Notes under the pieces: generated by a model
Seen by the model: only the letters and a program-made list of their open reading frames with translations
Told to the model about the DNA's origin: nothing
Databases searched by the model: none
From: CAIXOZ01 sp046091285
GTDB taxonomy: Bacteria > Cyanobacteriota > Cyanobacteriia > PCC-6307 > Cyanobiaceae
Direction: 5' to 3'
Assembly: GCA_046091285.1 (NCBI GenBank)
Contig: JBJTBH010000124.1
Coordinates: forward strand, 1 to 15,078
Length of the DNA stretch: 15,078 nt
Part shown: piece by piece, positions 1 to 7,679 of the stretch
Layout of the letters: each line of letters opens with the position of its first letter
Numbering within the stretch: position 1 is the stretch's first letter
Translations under genes and position numbers: made by a program

Positions 1-329
1 GCACCTTGATCCGCCGCGATTTCAATCGTGCCTTTGAGACGGTCGACGTGCTGCTCACCCCGACCTCTCCCACCACGGCCTTCGGTTTCGGTGCCCACAG
101 CGAGGATCCGCTGGCGATGTATCTGGCCGACCTGCTCACCAGTCCCGCCAACATGGCCGGATTGCCGGCGATCAGCGTTCCCTGTGGCTTTGATGATGCG
201 GGTCTGCCGATCGGTCTGCAGCTGATCACCGGCGTGCTGCAGGAGCAGCGACTGCTGCAGGTGGCCCATCAGTTCGAGCAGGCGGCCCGGGTGATGGAGC
301 AGCGTCCGCTGGCGCCCCTGGTGCCCTGA
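1..329 (+). CDS. gatA: Glutamyl-tRNA(Gln) amidotransferase subunit A, C-terminal part
   Basis: This is the last roughly 109 codons of gatA, cut by the left window edge and ending in TGA at 327-329. GatA is the amidase-signature subunit of GatCAB. It frees ammonia from glutamine so that Glu-tRNA(Gln) can be converted to Gln-tRNA(Gln) in the cytoplasm of bacteria lacking a glutaminyl-tRNA synthetase. The visible part carries the family's C-terminal signature: FETVDVLLTPTSPTTAF, then MYLADLLTSPANMAGLPA, then ISVPCGFDDAGLPIGLQL. The Ser-Ser-Lys catalytic triad lies upstream, outside the window. The gene is co-oriented with dnaE, 127 bases away. A 6-bp inverted repeat (GCTGAC at 330-335, GTCAGC at 349-354) starts right after the stop but has no T-run, so it is only a weak terminator candidate. 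The identification is secure. Confidence 0.97.
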   Translation, partial: TLIRRDFNRAFETVDVLLTPTSPTTAFGFGAHSEDPLAMYLADLLTSPANMAGLPAISVPCGFDDAGLPIGLQLITGVLQEQRLLQVAHQFEQAARVMEQRPLAPLVP

Positions 330-456
330 GCTGACGTTGTGGTCCGAGGTCAGCCCTGTCACGCCAGATCTGGTGTCGGTGCTGTGTCAGCAGCGTTCCC
401 GTGCTCTGGATCTGGTGCCGTGGGATTAGCCTGGATCGGCTGATCGCCTCCCGCCC

Positions 457-3400
457 TTGGCCTTCGTTCCCCTCCATAACCACAGCGACTACAGCCTCCT
501 GGACGGGGCTTCCCAGTTGCCTCAGATGGTGGAGCGGGCGGTGGCCCTGGGCATGCCGGCCCTCGCCCTCACGGATCACGGGGTGATGTACGGGGCCATC
601 GAGCTGCTGAAGCTCTGCCAGAAGGCCGGCATCAAGCCGATCATCGGCAATGAGATGTATGTGATCAACGGCTCGATCGAGGATCCGCAGCCCAAGAAGG
701 AGCGTCGGTATCACCTGGTGGTGCTGGCTAAAAATGCCGTCGGTTATCGCAATCTCGTCAAGCTCACCAGCCTCAGCCACCTGCGCGGGATGCGGGGCCG
801 TGGCATCTTCTCGCGGGCCTGCATCGACAAGCAGCTGCTCAGTCAGTATCGCGAGGGGCTGATCGTGGCCACCGCCTGCCTTGGCGGCGAGATTCCCCAG
901 GCGATCCTGCGGGGCCGCCCGGATGTGGCCCGGGATGTGGCCCGTTGGTATCAGGAGCAGTTCGGCGATGACTTCTATCTGGAGATTCAGGATCACGGCT
1001 CCCCTGAGGATCGGATCGTCAATGTGGAGATCGTTCGCATTGCCCGCGAGCTTGGTATTTCTCTGATTGCCACCAACGACGCCCATTACCTCAGCCGCCA
1101 TGATGTCGAGGCCCATGATGCGCTTCTCTGCGTGCTCACCGGCAAGTTGGTCACGGATGAAAAGCGGCTGCGATACACGGGTACCGAATACATCAAGAGC
1201 GAAGAGGAGATGGCGACCCTTTTCGCTGATCACCTGGAGCCCGAGATCGTGGCTGAGGCCATCGCCAATACCGTCAAGGTGGCGGAGAAGGTTGAGCCCT
1301 ATGACATTCTGGGCCGCTACCAGATGCCCAGATTTCCGATTCCTGAAGGTCATACTGCTGTCACCTATCTGAGCGAGGTTTCTGAGCTGGGTCTTCGCGA
1401 TCGCCTGAAGCTTGCTGCTGATCAGGAGATTGATCCGCTCTATGGCGAACGCCTGGCCTTTGAGCTTCAGGTGATGGAGCAGATGGGATTTCCCACTTAT
1501 TTTCTGGTGGTCTGGGATTACATCCGTTTTGCGCGTGAGCAGGGCATTCCAGTCGGGCCGGGCCGGGGTTCTGCCGCTGGATCACTGGTGGCCTATGCCC
1601 TCGGCATCACCAATATCGATCCGGTTCAGAATGGTCTGTTGTTCGAGCGCTTCCTGAATCCAGAGCGAAAATCAATGCCGGATATTGATACCGATTTCTG
1701 CATTGAACGGCGCGGGGAGGTGATCGATTACGTCACCCAGCGCTACGGCGAAGACAAGGTGGCTCAGATCATCACCTTCAACCGCATGACGTCCAAGGCG
1801 GTGCTCAAGGATGTGGCACGGGTGCTTGATATTCCCTACGGCGATGCGGATCGTCTGGCCAAGTTGATTCCGGTGGTGCGTGGCAAGCCCGCAAAACTTG
1901 ATGCCATGATCGGTCCTGATTCTCCGGCACCGGAGTTTCGTGAGAAATACGAGAACGATCCTGCGGTGCGTCGCTGGGTGGACATGGCGCGTCGCATTGA
2001 AGGCACGAACAAAACCTTCGGTGTCCATGCTGCCGGGGTGGTGATCGCCGCCGATCCCCTCGACGAGCTGGTGCCTTTACAACGTAATAACGATGGTCAG
2101 GTGATCACGCAATACTTCATGGAAGACGTGGAGGCAATGGGACTCCTGAAGATGGATTTTCTTGGCCTCAAGAATCTGACGATGATTGAGAAGACCATTG
2201 ATCTGGTGGCTCAGAGCAGTGGGGAACGCCTTGACCCCGATCAGTTGCCCGCCGATGATGCCGGCACTTATGCCCTGCTGGCCCGCGGCGACCTGGAGGG
2301 CATCTTCCAGCTCGAATCGAGCGGCATGCGTCAGATTGTCCGCGATCTCAAACCATCCTCGCTTGAGGATATTTCCTCAATTCTTGCTCTCTACAGGCCG
2401 GGTCCGCTGGATGCGGGTCTGATCCCCAAGTTCATCAACCGGAAGCATGGCCGGGAAGCCATCGATTTCGCGGATGTCGCCCTGGAGCCGATCCTGCGCG
2501 AGACCTACGGAATCATGGTCTACCAGGAGCAGATCATGCGCATCGCCCAGGACCTGGCTGGATATTCCCTCGGCGAGGCAGACCTGTTGAGGCGAGCGAT
2601 GGGTAAGAAGAAGAAAAGCGAGATGGAGAAACACCAGAGCATCTTTGTCAAGGGTGCCACCGAGCGCGGCGTCGATCCGAAGATCGCTGAAGGGCTGTTT
2701 GAGCAGATGGTGCTGTTTGCTGAATACTGCTTCAACAAAAGCCATTCCACCGCCTATGGGGCCGTCACCTATCAGACAGCCTATTTAAAGGCCCATTACC
2801 CGGTGGCTTATATGGCTGCCCTGCTCACCGTCAATGCCGGCACCACCGATAAGGTGCAGCGTTACATCGCCAATGCCAGTGCGATGGGCATCGAGGTGAT
2901 GCCGCCGGATGTGAATGCTTCCGGCATTGATTTCACGCCGGTTGAAGGGCGGATCCTGTTCGGGCTTTCGGCGGTTCGCAATCTCGGTGATGGCGCCATC
3001 CGCGCTCTGATCGAATCCCGTCGCCAGGATGGTCCCTTCCGTTCCCTCGCCGACCTCTGCGATCGCGTCCCTGGGTCCACCTTGAACCGACGGGCCCTGG
3101 AATCCCTGATCCATTGCGGTGCTCTCGATGCCCTGGAGCCGGCCGCCAACCGGGCCCAGCTGATGGCCGATCTCGATCTGGTGCTTGATTGGGCCAGCTC
3201 CCGTGCCCGCGATCGGGCCAGCGGTCAGGGCAATCTCTTTGATCTGTTCAGCGGTGGTGGTGAGGCGGAGGCAGGCCCTGCGGATCTGTCGACGGCGCCC
3301 AAGGCGGCCCCTGTGCGCGACTATCCCCCCACCGAAAAGTTGTGGCTTGAGAAGGAGCTGGTGGGCTTCTATCTCTCCGATCATCCGCTGAAGCAGCTGC

Positions 3401-3978
3401 ATCGTCCCGTTCGGCTGCTGTCCCCCCTGGGGCTTGGCAGTCTTGAGGAGCAAGCCGACAAGGCCCGTGTCAGTGTCGTGGCGATGGTGCCTGAGATGCG
3501 TCAGGTCACCACCCGCAAGGGTGATCGCATGGCCGTGCTGCAGCTTGAAGATCTCAGTGGCAGCTGTGAAGCAGTGGTCTTTCCACGGACGTATGCCCGA
3601 CTGGCGGATCATCTGATGGTGGATGCCCGGCTGCTGGTCTGGGGCAGCGTCGATCGCCGCGATGATCGCGTGCAGCTGATTGTGGACGATTGCCGTGCCA
3701 TCGACGATCTGAAACTGTTGATCGTTGAGCTGATGGCGGATCAGGCTGCCGATATTGCAGTTCAGCATCGCCTGCGTGATTGCCTCAATCGCCATCAGAC
3801 GGCCCAGGAGGAGGCCGGACGGCGCGTGCCGGTGATCGCCCGGGTGCGGGATCGGGATCAGTCGCGGTATGTGCGCCTCGGCTACCAGTTCTGTGTCGCT
3901 GATGGGGAGGCCGCCATGGCCACCCTCAGTTCCGCAGACTTCACGGTGCGATTTTCGGAACCGATGCTGACCGGTTGA
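457..3978 (+). CDS. dnaE: DNA polymerase III alpha subunit (replicative polymerase)
   Basis: This is the catalytic subunit of the chromosomal replicase, 1173 residues (E. coli has 1160). The TTG start at 457 is chosen because it puts the PHP-domain signature (HNHSDYSLLDG, His7 and His9) at the usual extreme N-terminus. No clear Shine-Dalgarno sequence precedes it. The polymerase acidic residues are Asp409 and Asp411 in PDIDTDF and Asp567 in KMDFLGL, matching the E. coli pattern D401, D403, D555. GPGRGSAAGSLVAYALG precedes the first pair. QGNLF at 924-928 fits the internal beta-clamp-binding motif. An OB-fold region follows at about 1000-1080. The junction EYCFNKSH (Tyr757-Cys758), where many cyanobacteria carry the split DnaE intein, is uninterrupted. 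The gene follows gatA and faces the PAM68 gene across a palindrome. Confidence 0.98.
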   Translation: MAFVPLHNHSDYSLLDGASQLPQMVERAVALGMPALALTDHGVMYGAIELLKLCQKAGIKPIIGNEMYVINGSIEDPQPKKERRYHLVVLAKNAVGYRNLVKLTSLSHLRGMRGRGIFSRACIDKQLLSQYREGLIVATACLGGEIPQAILRGRPDVARDVARWYQEQFGDDFYLEIQDHGSPEDRIVNVEIVRIARELGISLIATNDAHYLSRHDVEAHDALLCVLTGKLVTDEKRLRYTGTEYIKSEEEMATLFADHLEPEIVAEAIANTVKVAEKVEPYDILGRYQMPRFPIPEGHTAVTYLSEVSELGLRDRLKLAADQEIDPLYGERLAFELQVMEQMGFPTYFLVVWDYIRFAREQGIPVGPGRGSAAGSLVAYALGITNIDPVQNGLLFERFLNPERKSMPDIDTDFCIERRGEVIDYVTQRYGEDKVAQIITFNRMTSKAVLKDVARVLDIPYGDADRLAKLIPVVRGKPAKLDAMIGPDSPAPEFREKYENDPAVRRWVDMARRIEGTNKTFGVHAAGVVIAADPLDELVPLQRNNDGQVITQYFMEDVEAMGLLKMDFLGLKNLTMIEKTIDLVAQSSGERLDPDQLPADDAGTYALLARGDLEGIFQLESSGMRQIVRDLKPSSLEDISSILALYRPGPLDAGLIPKFINRKHGREAIDFADVALEPILRETYGIMVYQEQIMRIAQDLAGYSLGEADLLRRAMGKKKKSEMEKHQSIFVKGATERGVDPKIAEGLFEQMVLFAEYCFNKSHSTAYGAVTYQTAYLKAHYPVAYMAALLTVNAGTTDKVQRYIANASAMGIEVMPPDVNASGIDFTPVEGRILFGLSAVRNLGDGAIRALIESRRQDGPFRSLADLCDRVPGSTLNRRALESLIHCGALDALEPAANRAQLMADLDLVLDWASSRARDRASGQGNLFDLFSGGGEAEAGPADLSTAPKAAPVRDYPPTEKLWLEKELVGFYLSDHPLKQLHRPVRLLSPLGLGSLEEQADKARVSVVAMVPEMRQVTTRKGDRMAVLQLEDLSGSCEAVVFPRTYARLADHLMVDARLLVWGSVDRRDDRVQLIVDDCRAIDDLKLLIVELMADQAADIAVQHRLRDCLNRHQTAQEEAGRRVPVIARVRDRDQSRYVRLGYQFCVADGEAAMATLSSADFTVRFSEPMLTG

Positions 3979-4006
3979 GTCACCCGCTGCGGAGGCGACA
4001 GGACCA

Positions 4007-4026
4007 GGCCCCCTGGCCAGGGGGCC
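4007..4026. terminator. Perfect 20-bp palindrome between convergent genes
   Basis: The 20 bases read identically on both strands, with arms GGCCCCC and GGGGGCC around TGGCCA. They lie in the 69-base gap between the dnaE stop and the stop of the oppositely oriented PAM68 gene. The position suits a bidirectional transcription stop, but neither side has a T-run, so intrinsic termination is uncertain. A structured 3' end or a protein-binding palindrome are alternatives. Confidence 0.4.
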
Positions 4027-4047
4027 GGCCGTCGGACCTGCATGGCC

Positions 4048-4497
4048 TCAGGAGCTGGCGTCGTTGCCTCGCATTCCTCGGATGGACGCACGGATGCGGC
4101 CGATATTGAGAGAAATCTGCTCGATGCCCAACAGGCTGCCAGGTGCTGGTTCCCAACTGGAGGAGAGCACGCCATAACTCAGTCCCGCCAGACCGAGCAG
4201 GAAGAAGCCTCCGGACGTGGCCAGGGTGACGCCAGGAGGGACGTCAAGGATCTGGCGGGAAACCAGCAGGTAACTGCCGACGAACACACCAATGCCCATC
4301 ACGCTGGGTACGCCTGTGGCGATGGCGATCCTGCGCGCCATCCGATTGGCCACCGCATCGGGGATCGCCTGGGCGCGACTCGACGCTTTCGCCCCTCTGG
4401 CACCGGGCCGCTGTGGAGGTTTGGGGAAGGATGGCTGTGATCCTTTTCCCCCCGGTTTCGCGAAAGCGAAGGCCGGGGGTTTCTGTTGTCCAGCCAT
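4048..4497 (-). CDS. PAM68-family photosystem II assembly protein
   Basis: This is a 149-residue protein of the PAM68 (DUF3464) family, membrane proteins that assist early photosystem II assembly in cyanobacteria and chloroplasts. The first 45 or so residues are a low-complexity tail rich in Pro, Gly, Lys and Arg. The conserved part begins IPDAVANRMARRIA, then two membrane segments follow at about 58-80 and 89-112. The family signature GFFLLGLAGLSYGVLSSSW and SLLGIEQ follow, with an amphipathic C-terminus. The ATG at 4497 lies 10 bases after the rpsO stop in the same direction, so the two are probably co-transcribed. A strong stem-loop sits inside the first codons (4448-4479). The assignment rests on recognising the domain; the exact assembly step is known only from family members. 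Confidence 0.92.
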   Translation of the reverse strand: MAGQQKPPAFAFAKPGGKGSQPSFPKPPQRPGARGAKASSRAQAIPDAVANRMARRIAIATGVPSVMGIGVFVGSYLLVSRQILDVPPGVTLATSGGFFLLGLAGLSYGVLSSSWEPAPGSLLGIEQISLNIGRIRASIRGMRGNDASS

Positions 4498-4507
4498 GGG
4501 CGAGAAA

Positions 4508-4777
4508 TCAGCCGCGGATGCCGAGGCTAGCGATCAGCTTGCTGTAGCGCTCCTGGCTGTTGCTGCGCAGATAGCTCAGCAGGCGCTTGCGCCGACCGAT
4601 CATCTTGAGCAGGCCCTGGCGGGAGGAGAAGTCGTGAATATTCTTCTGCAGGTGACCGCTGAGCTGATTGATCCGCTCGCTCAGCATCGCCACCTGGACC
4701 TCGACGGAACCGGTGTCGGTGCCGTGGGTCTGGTGGGAATTGATCAGTTCCTGTTTTTTGGTGGTATTGAGCGACAT
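4508..4777 (-). CDS. rpsO: 30S ribosomal protein S15
   Basis: This 89-residue protein is the canonical length for S15, which binds 16S rRNA at the central-domain three-way junction and nucleates assembly of the small-subunit platform. Diagnostic stretches are HGTDTGSVEVQVAMLSERI, the basic GLLKMIGRRKRLLSYL that contacts rRNA, and the C-terminal RYSKLIASLGIRG. The start is ATG. It lies 62 bases downstream of the ruvA stop, in the same direction, and 10 bases upstream of the PAM68 gene, so a leftward ruvA-rpsO-PAM68 unit is plausible, with a possible own promoter for rpsO in the 62-base gap. S15 often represses its own translation through a leader structure. I could not identify such a structure here. 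Confidence 0.98.
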   Translation of the reverse strand: MSLNTTKKQELINSHQTHGTDTGSVEVQVAMLSERINQLSGHLQKNIHDFSSRQGLLKMIGRRKRLLSYLRSNSQERYSKLIASLGIRG

Positions 4778-4839
4778 GCGCGGCGTCTAGCCCTGACGGA
4801 GCAAACCATTACTTTACGGTCTGGTGGACCCCCCTCGGA

Positions 4840-5484
4840 TCAATCCCCGGCTGAAGAAAGCCAGCGCAGACATTCCCGTAACCAGCCTTCGCCATCGTCG
4901 GGTTCGAGCATGGCCATCCTGGCCACCTCCCGCTGCGCCTGCAGGATCTCGAGCGGTTCGTAGCCCAGGGCGGCCAGGGTCAGTTGCAGCTCATCGCGCT
5001 GGCCAGCCGCCGGGCGCGGGATGTTGTTGTCATCCTCGTCGTCGGGTGTTGGATCCAGTCCCAGAAAACGCTGCTGCAGCCGGGCCCGCAGTTCAACGGC
5101 CAGCCGTTCCGCGGTGCGTTTCCCCACGCCGGGGGCCTGGCTCAGGCGCTTGAGGTCGGCGCCCACAATCGCCTGCACGAGCTCCTGCGGCGCCAAAAAC
5201 CCCAGAAGCCCCAGGGCCATCTGCGGCCCCACGCCACTGACGGCCACCAGTTCCCGGAACAGATCCCGCTCACGCCGGTCCGCGAATCCGTAAAGGGTCC
5301 ACTGGTCCTCCCGGATCACGTGGTGAATCGCCAGGGCCAGCTCGGCCCCCGGCGGTGGCAGCTGCTGCCACAGCCGCTGGGTGATCTGAACCTCATACCC
5401 GACGCCATGGCAGCGCAGCATCAGGCCCTGGCGGGGGCCCTGCTGCCAGGGGTCGCTGAGTTCCCCTTGCAACCAGCCGATCAT
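4840..5484 (-). CDS. ruvA: Holliday junction branch migration protein RuvA
   Basis: RuvA binds four-way DNA junctions as a tetramer and loads the RuvB helicase for branch migration in recombination and repair of stalled forks. The 214-residue product begins MIGWLQGEL, the usual RuvA opening, and has the OB-fold domain I (about 1-65, with GVGYEVQIT and DQWTLYGF). Two helix-hairpin-helix motifs in domain II are at about 82-95 (VSGVGPQMALGLL) and 117-130 (APGVGKRTAERLAV). An acidic linker (about 144-153) leads to the RuvB-interacting domain III at 163-214 (LTLAALGYEPLEI). The start codon overlaps head to head with the longest possible start of the neighbouring lipoprotein gene. No ruvB is in the window. 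Confidence 0.97.
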   Translation of the reverse strand: MIGWLQGELSDPWQQGPRQGLMLRCHGVGYEVQITQRLWQQLPPPGAELALAIHHVIREDQWTLYGFADRRERDLFRELVAVSGVGPQMALGLLGFLAPQELVQAIVGADLKRLSQAPGVGKRTAERLAVELRARLQQRFLGLDPTPDDEDDNNIPRPAAGQRDELQLTLAALGYEPLEILQAQREVARMAMLEPDDGEGWLRECLRWLSSAGD

Positions 5485-5611
5485 GGGAGGACTTCATCGT
5501 TTGGCCATGCTGCCCGCTCCGCCCACGCTGCGCCTTCCCAGCCCCCTGGGGCCGGGATCTCCCGCCGCGTTGCCGTCGCTGCTGTTCCGTCTGCGGGCTT
5601 TCTGGCAGGCC

Positions 5612-6115
5612 ATGGCGCCATCGGGGTGGCAGCGGGGCCTGTCGTTGCTCCTGCCGCTGGTGCTCATGGTCAGCGTCTGCCTGTCCGGGTGCCAGGGACT
5701 CGGTCAGCCCCCCCGTTCGGTGTTGCTGCAGGCCCTCGCGCTGCAGATCGAGCTCACCCAGGGGGCGATTGCCCAGGCTCTCGACCTTCAGGTGCAGGGC
5801 CTGCCGGAGGTGAATCGGGTGCGGGTGGAGGAGCAGCAGGCAATCCGTATCGGTGAATCCCGCGGCCTGCGGCTTGCCGGCCGTTTCGACTGGCGCCTTC
5901 CGGGAGATCCCTTCCGTGTCGACAGCCCGTTCGAGCTTTATCTGGTGCGTGGGGAGAAGGGGCAGAGCTGGCGCCTGGCACGGCCGGTGGGGGGGACGGA
6001 GGCGGTTCAGGAGTGGCGCACCGATCCGCTGCCTCTCAAGGGTGAGCGCACCGCGGGCATCAGGGCGATCCCTGCCCTGGAGACTCCCGCCAACGCAACG
6101 GAGCGCTCGTCCTGA
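5612..6115 (+). CDS. Putative lipoprotein of unknown function
   Basis: I do not recognise a family. The frame is open from 5483, where an ATG overlaps the ruvA start head to head, and would encode 210 residues. I prefer the ATG at 5612 (167 residues) because it gives a normal lipoprotein signal: MAPSGWQRG, a hydrophobic core, and lipobox LSGC with the modified cysteine at residue 27. ATG 5507 is a further option. The mature part has a helical stretch (ALALQIELTQGAIAQAL), then segments that look like beta strands, with GRFDWRLPGDPFRVDSPFELYLVRGEKGQSWRLARP. The C-terminus is disordered-looking. A membrane-anchored periplasmic or thylakoid-lumen protein is likely. It is divergent from ruvA and 72 bases upstream of the ankyrin gene. 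Confidence 0.7.
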   Translation: MAPSGWQRGLSLLLPLVLMVSVCLSGCQGLGQPPRSVLLQALALQIELTQGAIAQALDLQVQGLPEVNRVRVEEQQAIRIGESRGLRLAGRFDWRLPGDPFRVDSPFELYLVRGEKGQSWRLARPVGGTEAVQEWRTDPLPLKGERTAGIRAIPALETPANATERSS

Positions 6116-6187
6116 AGCAGTGCTCCGGTGAGCGCTTGTGGCCGCCGGCCGTGCTTCCTAGCCTGTTTCTGCCAACACCGGACAGTG

Positions 6188-6670
6188 ATGTCGAGCCTGA
6201 TGGGGGCCGTCAAGGCCGATGACCGCAGCCTCGTGAAACGGCTGCTCGCCGAGGGGGCGTCGGTCGATGCGGCCGATGCGGCGGGGGATCGGCCGCTGAT
6301 CATCGCCGCCTATCTGGGCCACACGGAGGTGCTCGAGCTGCTGCTGGCGGCCGGTGCCGACCTGACCGTGGTCGATCCGGGGATGCGGGCCACAGCGCTG
6401 CATGCAGCCGCCTACGCCGGCCGCACCGAAGCGGCTGGTGTCCTGATTGATCACGGCATCGCCATCAATCAACAGGGCCCGATCAATGGTTATACGGCTC
6501 TGCATGATGCGGTCTGGCAGAACCATGGGGCCACGGTGCGCGTGATCCTGGCCGGGGGGGCCGACCCGACGATTCGCTCCAGAGATGGCCAGACGCCTCT
6601 GGATCTGGCCCGAGCTCAGGGGCACAGGGAGCTCGCCGGCTTGCTCGAGACCGTCATCCGGCCGGTCTGA
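6188..6670 (+). CDS. Ankyrin-repeat protein
   Basis: This small protein consists almost entirely of ankyrin repeats, 160 residues from the ATG at 6188. A GTG at 6128 would add 20 residues of unlikely cysteine-rich sequence, so the later start is preferred. After a partial repeat (1-29), repeats run at about 33-62 (GDRPLIIAAYLGHTEVLELL), 66-95 (RATALHAAAYAGRTEAAGVL), 101-130 (GYTALHDAVWQNHGATVRVI) and 134-160 (GQTPLDLARAQGHRELAGLL). There is no signal peptide or membrane segment, so it is probably a cytoplasmic protein-binding module. Its partner cannot be read from sequence. Its 3' end overlaps the convergent transporter gene by 55 bases, both frames coding. Confidence 0.85.
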   Translation: MSSLMGAVKADDRSLVKRLLAEGASVDAADAAGDRPLIIAAYLGHTEVLELLLAAGADLTVVDPGMRATALHAAAYAGRTEAAGVLIDHGIAINQQGPINGYTALHDAVWQNHGATVRVILAGGADPTIRSRDGQTPLDLARAQGHRELAGLLETVIRPV

Positions 6671-7605
6671 GGTCGGATCCCGGAGGCCCTGACCGCCTGC
6701 CGGTCGTCAGGTGGCTGCGGTGGGGGGCGCCGGCGTCGCAGGCTGAGCAGGGTGGCCGCCAGCACCAGGGCTGCCGCCAGGAGCAGATTGGCGGGCACCG
6801 ACTCTCCGAGCACCACCACCCCGAGCATCCCCGCCATCGGCACCTGGCCGTAGCCGATGGCGGTGGCTCTTCCGGCCGGCAGTCCGATCAGTCCTCTGGT
6901 GATGCCGATCTGACCAAGCTGGGTGAACACTCCCACCCCGATCAGCCAGAGCAGTTCCGATCCGGTCGGGATCACCGGCCTGACCAGCACCAGCGGCAGG
7001 GTGAGGGGAAGGGACATGAGGGGGAAATAGAACACCACCACGAGCGGATGTTCACTGCGTCCCAGGGCCCGCACGCTGACGTAGGCCACCGCTGAGCAGA
7101 AGGCGCCCGCCAGTCCCAGAAGCACCGGTTGCAGCAGCAGGGTGCTCAGTCCTGATGCGATCTGCACCGGATCCGTGAGCACCACCACCCCCAGCCAGCC
7201 GAGAAGCACCGCCAGGGCCACCCGCAGGGTGAAGGGTTCACCGAGCCAGATCCAGGCCAGCAGGGCCGTGAAGGTGGGGTTGAGGTACTGCAGCACTGTG
7301 GCGGCGCCCAGCGGCAGGCCCGCCAGGGCCCCGAAGACGCAGAAGAGGGCGATCGTGCCGACAACGCCGCGCCAGATCAGCAGCCACCGCCGCTGGCCCC
7401 AGGGGGAGATGCCGGCGCGCCGCAACATCCAGGCACTCAGAGCCAGGCTGACGATCGCTCTGGCCAGCACCACTTCCGCCACGGGAATTCTTGCCCCCAC
7501 CTGCTTGATGCAGAGGCCCATCAGTGCAAAGGACAGGCTGCTGAGCAGCACCCACAGCGCCGCCGGCAGCCCCCCGTCAGAATGACCTCCTTGCTGCATG
7601 GCCAT
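6616..7605 (-). CDS. EamA/DMT-family inner-membrane transporter
   Basis: This is a drug/metabolite transporter superfamily protein with two EamA repeats and about ten membrane helices. These proteins export small metabolites or amino acids; the substrate cannot be predicted here. The first half shows LSSLSFALMGLCIKQVG, ARAIVSLALSAWML, and the hallmark ATVLQYLNPTFTALLAWIWLGE with TLRVALAVLLGWLGVVVL. The second repeat shows GLAGAFCSAVAYVSVRALG and ends VVVLGESVPANLLLAAALVL. The C-terminal tail is basic and proline rich. The frame is open to a TTG at 7641; I chose the ATG at 7605 (329 residues), though ATG 7599 is equally possible. It is divergent from dnaG (74 bases between starts) and overlaps the ankyrin gene tail to tail. 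Confidence 0.88.
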   Translation of the reverse strand: MAMQQGGHSDGGLPAALWVLLSSLSFALMGLCIKQVGARIPVAEVVLARAIVSLALSAWMLRRAGISPWGQRRWLLIWRGVVGTIALFCVFGALAGLPLGAATVLQYLNPTFTALLAWIWLGEPFTLRVALAVLLGWLGVVVLTDPVQIASGLSTLLLQPVLLGLAGAFCSAVAYVSVRALGRSEHPLVVVFYFPLMSLPLTLPLVLVRPVIPTGSELLWLIGVGVFTQLGQIGITRGLIGLPAGRATAIGYGQVPMAGMLGVVVLGESVPANLLLAAALVLAATLLSLRRRRPPPQPPDDRQAVRASGIRPQTGRMTVSSKPASSLCP

Positions 7606-7679
7606 GGGCCTGGGAGGAACGGTGACCTCCCCACTCTCCAACCCTGCGGCGCCAGCTGTCCTGTCTCGATCCGATCTCC

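Noticed and set aside
226..1353. Long leftward open frame of 375 codons over the start of dnaE
   Set aside because: It lies opposite gatA and dnaE, both with unmistakable motifs, and its translation has no recognisable protein features; it is a by-product of GC-rich codon use.
2785..3795. Leftward frame of 336 codons inside dnaE
   Set aside because: Antisense to the conserved polymerase and OB-fold coding region, with a His- and Gln-rich translation typical of a shadow frame.
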